A stretch of DNA of 31,452 bases from the NCBI GenBank assembly GCA_964609385.1, contig CAZSSM010000079.1, positions 1 through 31,452 on the forward strand, in the 5' to 3' direction. The notes under the pieces are model-generated. The model had not been told where the DNA came from, made no database searches, and was given only the letters and a program-made list of their open reading frames with translations. Positions 1 to 7,200 of this stretch are shown here, one piece after another. A program made the position numbers and the translations under genes. Each line of letters starts with the position of its first letter. Position 1 is the stretch's first letter. The stretch comes from CAZSSM01 sp964609385. Its GTDB lineage: Bacteria > Planctomycetota > Planctomycetia > Isosphaerales > Isosphaeraceae.

Positions 1-304
1 GGAGGACGGCCGCCACCAACTCCGAGCAGAACATCTGGTCCTCCGGTTTGACCGCCCGGCGGTGGGCCAAGAGCAGGCGGCCGAGGCCGGCGGCGGCCAG
101 CTCGTAGGCCACCACACTCCCAAGTCCGCCACAACGCGAGACCAAGACCGACGACGCCTTCAAGCGGCGCTGACCGCGCTCGCCGAAGTCTTTGACCCAC
201 ATCTGCCACTCATAGGTTTGACGCTCCTCGTCGGTCAGCGTCGGCAACGCTTTGTCAGGGGTCTGGTTGGGGACTCTGGCCTGGGCGTCATCGGGACCAT
301 TCAT
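1..304 (-). CDS. ThiF/MoeB-family adenylyltransferase-like protein, N-terminal part only
   Basis: The gene begins at ATG 304 and runs off the window start, leaving about 101 codons. The ATG shares four bases (ATGA) with the stop of the MoaD-like gene. A strong ribosome site, GGGGAGGA, lies 8 bases upstream inside that gene's tail. Residues 28-100 follow the E1-like pattern: YEWQMWVKDFGERGQRRL, a hydrophobic strand, GGLGS (59-63), then AYELAAAGLGRLLLA. MoeB/ThiF enzymes adenylate the C-terminal glycine of a sulfur carrier, which fits the partner gene. However, the usual GxGGxG is SRCGGLG here. Where the family normally has an acidic strand end and an N-L-x-R-Q motif, the sequence reads AHRRAVKPEDQMF. 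It is therefore a divergent member that may have lost or altered ATP chemistry. The C-terminal half (zinc cysteines, catalytic cysteine) is outside the window. The family is fairly sure; activity is unknown. Confidence 0.75.
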   Translation of the reverse strand, partial: MNGPDDAQARVPNQTPDKALPTLTDEERQTYEWQMWVKDFGERGQRRLKASSVLVSRCGGLGSVVAYELAAAGLGRLLLAHRRAVKPEDQMFCSELVAAVL

Positions 305-657
305 CGCGGGGGTCCTCCCCGGATCGCACGGCCCTCGTGATCGCGAATGTCATTCGCGTTGTCTCCTCCACTGATCGGTGCGAGGAAGGCGACGCGATCG
401 CCATCGGCCAGGGGGGCGTCGGGCTTCGGCACGATCTGCTCATCGTTGACGGCGACCAACAGGGCGCCGAGTCCGGATGCACCGGCATTGGGCTCGGGGA
501 GCAGGCCGACGGCGGGGTTGCCGTGCCGCTGATGAATCGCCTCGACCAGCGCGCCGAGGGTGGCCTGATCGGCGAGCAAGGGGAGAGTTTCTCGGTCGAC
601 GCCGAGGGCGGCCCGAAGCTGTGCGGTGTATTGGACGTGGACGGTCAGGACGCTCAT
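301..657 (-). CDS. moaD: MoaD/ThiS-family sulfur-carrier protein with C-terminal tail
   Basis: This 118-residue beta-grasp protein resembles MoaD, the small subunit of molybdopterin synthase, which carries sulfur as a thiocarboxylate on a terminal Gly-Gly. Family features are the N-terminal strand (VLTVHVQYTAQLRAALG), LLVAVNDEQI at about 66-75, and LADGDRVAFLAPISGG at 83-98. The usual MoaD would stop at G98. Here 20 residues follow, ending in RGGPPR, so an active C-terminal thiocarboxylate would need trimming. The ATG overlaps the stop of the ABC ATPase gene by four bases, and its own stop overlaps the ThiF-like ATG, indicating translational coupling. The tail codons GGGGAGGA double as the ribosome site of the next gene. 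An alternative is a ThiS-like carrier for another pathway, but the mod neighbours favour molybdopterin. Confidence 0.8.
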   Translation of the reverse strand: MSVLTVHVQYTAQLRAALGVDRETLPLLADQATLGALVEAIHQRHGNPAVGLLPEPNAGASGLGALLVAVNDEQIVPKPDAPLADGDRVAFLAPISGGDNANDIRDHEGRAIRGGPPR

Positions 658-1418
658 GAGGCCGAGGGCTCCGCGGTCGGGGGTCCGAGTTCGGAAGGCG
701 CCGAAGTCGGTTCGCTCGGGCAGTCCGAGCCGTTGCTGTGGTCGCGGGGTCGGGAGTCATCCGCGCTGTTCGGGGTCGTGGGCATCTCGACGACCCGACC
801 GTCGACGATTCGGAACCGGCGATCGGCCAGGGCATCGGCCTCGCGCGGATTGTGGGTGATGTGGAGGACGGTGACCCTTTCATGATCGCGGACGGCGCGG
901 AGGAGTTGGCAGATCCGATCACGGGTCTTCTCGTCGAGGGCGCTGAGCGGTTCGTCGAGCAGGAGCACGGCCGGCCGAAAGGCCAAAGCGCGTCCCAGCG
1001 CGACGCGCTGACGTTCGCCACCACTGAGCCCCTTGGGCTGTCGATCGAGCAGATGGCCGATCTCCAACAGTGCGGCCAGTTCGTCGACGCGTTGACGAAT
1101 GGCGCGGGCGGGCCAGTGTCGGATCTTGGGGGCGAAGGCCAGATGGCCTCGGACGGTCACCGTCGGAAAAAGCGCTCCGTCCTGGGGGACATAGCCGAGG
1201 TCGCGTGCGCCGGGCCGGGCGCGGGTGACGTCTCGGCCGAGGATCCGGATCGCGCCGGCGCGGATGGTCCGGAGCCCACAGAGGGCCTCGATGATCGTCG
1301 TCTTGCCCGAGCCGGTCGGCCCCATCAACACCGCGTACTGACCCGTCTCGATGGTGAAGCCAACGTCGGTCAGTGCGAAGGTCCCGGCTTGGATGCTCAG
1401 ACGTTCGACTTCGATCAC
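654..1418 (-). CDS. modC: Molybdate-type ABC transporter ATP-binding protein
   Basis: This 254-residue ATPase shows Walker A GPTGSGKT (33-40), Q-loop Q79, the signature LSGGERQRVALGRAL (131-145), Walker B LLLDEP (152-157) with E156, the D-loop SALD, and H-loop H189. It energises import by the adjacent ModB-type permease. The start is GTG at 1418, since no in-frame ATG lies in the 78 bases after the permease gene; its ribosome site is weak. Classical ModC has a C-terminal TOBE/molybdate-sensing domain of over 100 residues. Here the core ends near residue 212 and is followed by about 42 residues rich in Ser, Pro and Asp, so that regulatory domain is missing. Its stop overlaps the MoaD-like start by four bases. 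Assignment to molybdate or tungstate rests on the neighbours, because the ATPase alone would not fix the substrate. Confidence 0.82.
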   Translation of the reverse strand: MIEVERLSIQAGTFALTDVGFTIETGQYAVLMGPTGSGKTTIIEALCGLRTIRAGAIRILGRDVTRARPGARDLGYVPQDGALFPTVTVRGHLAFAPKIRHWPARAIRQRVDELAALLEIGHLLDRQPKGLSGGERQRVALGRALAFRPAVLLLDEPLSALDEKTRDRICQLLRAVRDHERVTVLHITHNPREADALADRRFRIVDGRVVEMPTTPNSADDSRPRDHSNGSDCPSEPTSAPSELGPPTAEPSAS

Positions 1419-1495
1419 GTTGCCAGGCCCGTTTGGGGGAAATGACGGGGAATGAGGTGCCTTGGAACGGTCGACCTTTTGACCGATCCACCCTC

Positions 1496-2488
1496 TTAAG
1501 GAAGTCCGCGCCGAAGCCCACAGAGTCGCGTGATGACCAGCACGAGCATGGCGGCGAAGACCATCCAGAGCGAGACGGGCACGGCGGCTTCGATATCGCC
1601 GACGCTCAGCTCGAGGAAGACGGTGGTGGGCAAGACCTCGGTCTTGAGTCGGGTCGACCCAGCAAAGACGAGGATCGGCCCAAACTCACCGAGCGAACGC
1701 GCCCAGGCCAAGGTCAAGGCCGCGACAATGCCGGCGCGGGCCTCGGGCAACACGACGCGGAAGAACGCCTGGCCGCGTCGACAGCCCAGCGTCAACGCCA
1801 CCTGCTCGCGACGATGATCGATCTGGTCAAAGCTGACCCGCATCGTCCGTACGGCGAAGGCGCATGCCACGGCGAACTGAGACAGGATCACCGCCGGAAT
1901 ATCATACGTGATCCCGCGGATCGGCCGGAACCCAGGGATCGCCAAGGCCTCGAGGCCGATCGCCCCCAAGACCGCATTGACCCGCTCGACCAACCAGGCC
2001 ACGCCCTCGTTAAAATGGACTAAATCGATTAGGAAGACGAGCTCTTCGTTGAGCCACTTACCAGGCTTGGTCTGAAACAGGATGAGCAGGCTCAGGCCGA
2101 TGACCAGCGGTGGCAGGACGATGGGCACATCCAAAAGCGCGTCCAAGGCTCGCTTGCCCCAGGACTCGTGGCGACTCATCAGGTAACCGATCGGCACGGC
2201 CACGAAGACCGAGAGGACCGCCGAGAGCGTGCACGTGATCAGGCTCAACCAGATCGAGAACCGGACCTCGCGGCTCTCCAAGACCCGACCAAGATCAGCC
2301 AGCGAGGTGAACGACAAATCGGCAACGAGCATCGCCAGGATCAGGACGATGTAGACACCGCCCAGGCCCGTCATTACCACGTAGAATGGGATGTCGGAGC
2401 CAGGCCGGTGGGTGCTTTGGGACAACGACCCGACAGCTTTGGGGGCCTTCGCCCCTTCGCGAGGGTCGAGGACGGCCGGGTCGCTCAT
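1496..2488 (-). CDS. modB: ModB-type molybdate/tungstate ABC transporter permease
   Basis: This 330-residue integral membrane protein belongs to the binding-protein-dependent permease family. A cytoplasmic, Ser/Pro-rich N-terminus of about 32 residues precedes membrane segments near 35-57, 77-103, 120-139, 197-216, 253-278 and 302-323. The ATPase-coupling EAA loop reads EQVALTLGCRRGQAFFRVVL, starting at residue 228. SLGEFGPILVFAG (265-277) is the pattern I associate with ModB/CysT-type permeases. Between the third and fourth membrane segments (about 141-195) lies a stretch of some 55 residues that is longer than in typical ModB and contains amphipathic segments. The ATG overlaps the stop of the binding-protein gene by four bases, with GGGGAG five bases upstream. 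Substrate specificity between molybdate and tungstate cannot be read from the sequence. Confidence 0.87.
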   Translation of the reverse strand: MSDPAVLDPREGAKAPKAVGSLSQSTHRPGSDIPFYVVMTGLGGVYIVLILAMLVADLSFTSLADLGRVLESREVRFSIWLSLITCTLSAVLSVFVAVPIGYLMSRHESWGKRALDALLDVPIVLPPLVIGLSLLILFQTKPGKWLNEELVFLIDLVHFNEGVAWLVERVNAVLGAIGLEALAIPGFRPIRGITYDIPAVILSQFAVACAFAVRTMRVSFDQIDHRREQVALTLGCRRGQAFFRVVLPEARAGIVAALTLAWARSLGEFGPILVFAGSTRLKTEVLPTTVFLELSVGDIEAAVPVSLWMVFAAMLVLVITRLCGLRRGLP

Positions 2489-4062
2489 CCCTGCTCCCCA
2501 AGGTCGTCTGAACCGGCCTCGGACTCTGCTTCCTCAGCGCTGGAGGGAGCCTCACCCTCTTCGTCCTCAGCACGCCAGCGGAAGCCGAACGACTCGAACT
2601 GGTCACGCGACTCAGCATCGCGGACGGTGGCGAAGAACCGCTCGAGCAACTGCTTGTTGTCCGAGTCGCGGGAGACGGCATAGGGCTGCACCGCCGTCGC
2701 ATCGGGGGCCTCGATCTCGATCAGATCGAGATGTTGCTTCAGGTTCTCGGGGTTGGCGTTCGCGTTGGAGCGGTAGACAATCGTTGCGTCGAGTCCGCCG
2801 GCCCGGATCTGGTTGACCAGGAAGTCGCCGGTGGCCGAGTCGACGACGCGGTTGGCCAGGACCGAATCATAAAGCCCCTGACCGTCGAGGAGGCGTTTGG
2901 CCAAAGCCCCCAGGGCCGACTTGCTCGGCTCGGCTAGGCCGACCCGGACCCCGTCGCGGGCCAGGTCCTCGAGCCCGACGATCCCGAGCGGGTTCCCCTT
3001 GGCCACCAGAATCACCATGTCGTTTTCGGTCAAATTCTTCGATGGCAAGAATCGATCACGAACCTCGTCCATAAATGAAATATCACAGGAAACGTAGGCT
3101 TCAGGCTGGTCACCTGTCTTCATCTGCGAGACGAGGATCCCACAACCGTTGTAGACCGTGTTGAACAAAACACCCTCGCGCTCCTCGAAGCGGCGGACGG
3201 CTTCGGAGAGGCCAGGCCTGAGCATCGCCCCGCTGTAGAGGAGGATCTCCGGCTGTTCGGACCAGACGTCGCCTTCGACGACCTTGTAGCCGTCTTCGGC
3301 GAACTGCAGGAGGCCCCGATCACGAGCCGTCAGGTAGCGGGCGAAGGCCAGAGCCTCGCGAGGCTGCTCGCAGGCCTCCAGGACACCGATGCTGACGAGG
3401 TTGGCCAGCGCATCGCCCTCGGGGATGGCGATCGCCTCCAAGTCATCGAACTGGGCGACCAGCGCATCCCAGACGATCCCGGCGTCGACGGTGCCCAGGC
3501 GGATGTCGTTGGCCACGTCGTTGACGGTCGGCTTGAGCACGGCGACCGCCTCGCGCATCTCCGACCAACGACCGATCTGCTCAAAGAGCTGCTGGGAGAT
3601 CCGGCCGATCGCCGCAGCATCCGGATTGGACAACGCGGTGGCGACCTCCGGATCGAGCAGATCGTCGAGCCCGTCGATCTCTTTGGGGTTGCCCCGAGCC
3701 ACCGCGATGACCGGGCGCATCCGGGCGATCGGGATCGACTCGACGACGAGCCCGGCCTCACGGGCCAGTTCGATGTAGCTGTCGTCGGCGGCCAGGTAGA
3801 GGTCGCCCCGATCGGCCACCTCCAGGTTGCTCAGTAACGTGCCCGAACCGCCGTATTGGATCTGGACCGCGACGCCGTAGTCGCGCTCGTAGTCGGCCAC
3901 GATCGCCTCGACCGGTTGCCGGAGGCCGGCCGCGCAGAAGAACGTCAGGGTCGTTTCGGGATCGGAACGACCCGAGCCCGAATCGGTCATCGAGCCACAT
4001 CCGACAAGGATTGAGCCGAACACGAAGCTTAAGGCGATCCGAAGCATCGATTGAGACGGCAT
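2485..4062 (-). CDS. modA: Lipoprotein with two tandem ModA-like substrate-binding domains
   Basis: This 525-residue protein starts with a lipoprotein signal: a hydrophobic core and lipobox LVGC with C22 as the lipidation site. Two periplasmic oxyanion-binding domains follow. Domain 1 (about 37-268) opens with TLTFFCAAGLRQPVEAI and contains YGGSGTLLSNLE and a type-II-fold pattern ending in VDAGIVWDAL. Domain 2 (about 272-500) opens again with EILLYSGAMLRPGLSEAV and contains YNGCGILVSQMKTG, VAKGNPLGI and DATIVYRS. The two halves align in order, which indicates an internal duplication. An acidic tail of about 25 residues ends the protein. ModA proteins usually have one domain of about 250 residues. 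The start ATG has AAAGG eight bases upstream. The gene overlaps modB by four bases and feeds it substrate. Whether both domains bind molybdate, or one binds tungstate or another anion, is unknown. Confidence 0.85.
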   Translation of the reverse strand: MPSQSMLRIALSFVFGSILVGCGSMTDSGSGRSDPETTLTFFCAAGLRQPVEAIVADYERDYGVAVQIQYGGSGTLLSNLEVADRGDLYLAADDSYIELAREAGLVVESIPIARMRPVIAVARGNPKEIDGLDDLLDPEVATALSNPDAAAIGRISQQLFEQIGRWSEMREAVAVLKPTVNDVANDIRLGTVDAGIVWDALVAQFDDLEAIAIPEGDALANLVSIGVLEACEQPREALAFARYLTARDRGLLQFAEDGYKVVEGDVWSEQPEILLYSGAMLRPGLSEAVRRFEEREGVLFNTVYNGCGILVSQMKTGDQPEAYVSCDISFMDEVRDRFLPSKNLTENDMVILVAKGNPLGIVGLEDLARDGVRVGLAEPSKSALGALAKRLLDGQGLYDSVLANRVVDSATGDFLVNQIRAGGLDATIVYRSNANANPENLKQHLDLIEIEAPDATAVQPYAVSRDSDNKQLLERFFATVRDAESRDQFESFGFRWRAEDEEGEAPSSAEEAESEAGSDDLGEQG

Positions 4063-4171
4063 GGGACAGGCCTTTCGCTGGGTCGCATTGAGGGAGTCGT
4101 GGTCGACGGGACACGGGGCCGGTGCGCGACTGGTTGGCGGACGGACAGACCGATCGCGACGGCACGTGAAC

Positions 4172-4203
4172 GCCAGACACCGCCCACTCTGGCAACTGGT
4201 GTC
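4172..4203 (-). promoter_or_regulatory. Overlapping inverted repeats upstream of the mod operon
   Basis: In the 165-base gap before modA two short perfect inverted repeats overlap. GCCAGA (4172-4177) pairs with TCTGGC (4188-4193), and GACACC (4176-4181) pairs with GGTGTC (4198-4203). They share bases 4176-4177, so the two hairpins exclude each other. They could mark a small regulatory leader, a repressor site or the 3' end of the upstream transcript. No T-run follows, and I do not recognise a Moco-riboswitch consensus. Six-base stems arise often by chance in GC-rich DNA. Confidence 0.2.
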
Positions 4204-4227
4204 GTTATTCCCTAAAGAGGATAGACC

Positions 4228-7200
4228 TCACTGTTGTTGACGCGGTTTGAACCCGACGGAGGTCTCCATCCAGGACCCACAAGAGCAACCGCCACCCCCT
4301 TCGGGCGAGAGGAGCATGCCGTTGGCCGGGATCGTGCTGAGCCAGCATCCGGGTCGGAGCCGGTTGAAGCTGGAGGTCGAACCGTTCTCGGGGTTCCAAA
4401 GCGTGACGTTGCCCGAGCGGTAGAAGAAGGCCGAGGCGCTGGCCGCATAGGTTCCACAACCGCCGGCCGGCATCTGAGCCTCGAGACGCTCGCCAGTGTA
4501 GAGGTTGAAGGCGGCCGGTCGGACGAAGAGCCGGTCGGCCACGATCGCCGGACGTGCCATGTGGCCGCCGTGATGGGTGCTCAGCCAGTCGTGCTCGGCG
4601 GTCCATTGGTCCGAGCCGTCGGCAGCCGAGATCGTCAAGGTCTGATAGGAGCCCTCGGCCGAGGCGACCAAGACGATCCGCTCGCTGCCGTAGGCCACAT
4701 GGGTCATGACCACCCCGCGCTTCAGGTCGTCTAGTGGACGTTCCCAGACCAGGTCGCCGGTGACCAGGTCGAGGGCGACCAGAGCCTGGTCGGTCCAGAA
4801 GCCGTCCAGGTCGGTCCCCTGACGTCGCGACTCCGAAGTGATCACCTCGGGGTCGCGGGTGATCACGAAGTAGATCCGGCCACCGCCGATGGTGATCGTC
4901 GGGTTGACCACCAGGCCGTCGCGGTAGACCCAGCGCGGCTTGGGCGCCGCGTCGTCGGACGCCGAGATCTCGGCCTTGTCGTAGGCGAACAGGACGTCGC
5001 TACAGACCTTGTCGGTCAAAGGGCCGCTGGTCGTGTCGTACCAGCCCGGTCCGCCCCAGAAGTTGGTGTAAGCCGTATCACGTTTGACGGCGCTACCAAC
5101 GACCAGGTCGCCGTCCTGGGCCAAGTAACCCCAGTCGTAGTCCCAATCCCCGCGCGGACCGGGCACAGTCGGCAAGATCGCGGCGACCCGCCCGGTCCCA
5201 GCCTCGATCCGCCAGCAGGCGTCGGCCACGGCGGCGTAGATGTGATCGTCGTCGGCGCACCAATTACTCGTGTCGCGCGGCAGGTTGAACCGGAGCATCT
5301 CGGGCAGTTCGCGCGACCAGAGGATCGCCCCGTTGTAGGCGTTTAGGGCGATGATCCGGCCGAGCCCCTGCGCGAAGAGCCGACCGTTGGTCGCCAAAGG
5401 GGAGGGCTTACGACCGCTCCGCTCGGGGTGGTAGCGCGGGCCGGGTCGACCGATCCACTGGACCTCGAAGTCCTCGGCCTTGGTGGCTCCCATCAGCGAC
5501 TCGCCGTTGAAGGCCGCGTTGGTCGAGCCGCCGTACTGGTGCGACCACTCACCGGAGGCCGGCAAGCGGCCGCGACGGACCCGCCAGGGCATCGGCGAAT
5601 GCGAATCGGCCGCCAGCAAAGCGCCGAACGAGGGGTCGTCGGGCACCGAACCCAGTCGGGCCAGGACATCGTCGCGGTCGGTCGCGGCGGGCGCGATCAG
5701 GGCGACGCCGCCCGAGGGCGCGGTGACTCGGTACAGCTCGGTCAACTCGACACGCGGCGAGCCATCGAGGAGCGCCGAGGGGTCGACGACGAGATCGGCC
5801 AGGTGCCCCGATAACGGCAGGTTGTTGAGGTCCTCGACGTGCAGGATCGAGACCCGTGTGCCGTACGCGCCGGCCTCCTGAAGCCGTTCGCGCGACAGCG
5901 CGACCCGGTCCGGAGCGGTCTCGACACCGATTACTTTCAGAGCGCTCCGACGGGCCACCTCGTAGCAGAGCCGACCGTCGTCGGAACCCAAGACCAGGCA
6001 GATCCCTCGGGTCGACGGGCTGGCCTCGACGATCTGTTCGGCCAGGCGGGCGATCGCCTCGGCCCGCACATCGTCTGGATAGGGCGAGGGCCGATCGGGC
6101 AGCGGTCTCGGCGTGTAGTTGAAGGCCGTCTCGATCTCGAAGCGGCGCGAGACACGTTGGTGACCGTCAACCTCGGCGCGGATGACGAACGGGTAGATCC
6201 GCTCGGGCCGGAGCCCCTCCAGCGTCACGACGTGCTCGGTCCGGAGCGTCGGGTCCTCGATCCGGTGAGTCAACGCGTCCTGGCCATAGTCGAGCCGGGT
6301 CGGCACCGGCTCGACGGTCTGATAAGTGACCACAGCGGTCTCGGGGTCGCGGAAGGTCCAGGTCGGGCCGGCGGCCAGCGCGAGGCGACCGGGGAACGCG
6401 TCGCGACGGGCACGGGCCTGGCGGGCGATCCGGTCGGCCAAGAGGGCTTGGTCATAGAGCCGGACCTCGTGGATCAGGCCGGCGAAGCGGTCGTACTCGT
6501 CGGTGTCGTGGTAGGCGCCGATCTCGACGAAGGCGCGGGTCGGGTAGAGGATGTCGCCCGACTCATCGCGGCTGATCGCGCTCAGCTCACCATCGACATA
6601 GATTTTGAGGGTCTGCCCATCATAGGTGCCGGCCACGTGATACCAGCGGTCGGTCAGGAACGGCTTGCTGGCCTTGAGGTAGGTGATCCCTTTACCACCG
6701 TCAGCCCCGGCGAGCCCGAAGCTGAACCGATCGTCGTTGTAGCCGAGGATCCAGCCCGATTCGTCACCGCCGTTGTCGACGACGGCGCCGAGGATCCCGC
6801 CCCAGGGCTCCGTTCGGGTGACGCGGACCCAGGCCTCGACGGTCAAGGCGCGACCGGGCAAGTCGGCCTCGGCGTGATCGACGGCCACCAATGCGCTCTG
6901 GCTGGCTCCGTCAAGGGAAACCGCCTCGACCGAACCGACCGGCACGAGTTGGGCATCGCCGATGACCGTGGCGTGACGATCGCCGACGAGGTCGCGGACC
7001 CGAGCCCCTCGAAGGCTCTCGCCGCGTTGATTGTCCACCCCAACGCCTTGGAAGACCCAGCGACTGACCAGGCCCGGCGCATCGACCGTCGCGATCGCCG
7101 ACGACCGGGAGGGATCGGTAACCGGCTCCCACTCGCTGACTTCCGAGGCGATCGGCCGACCCGAGAGCGGCGTCAAACTCGGCAGTTCGGCCTTCGGCTC

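Noticed and set aside
62..340. A 92-codon plus-strand frame at the window start
   Set aside because: The opposite strand encodes a recognisable ThiF-like N-terminus with an overlapping start and a strong ribosome site.
4063..4227. Molybdenum-cofactor riboswitch
   Set aside because: The position before modA is suitable, but the gap is short and I could not recognise the consensus stems. Only small hairpins are seen.
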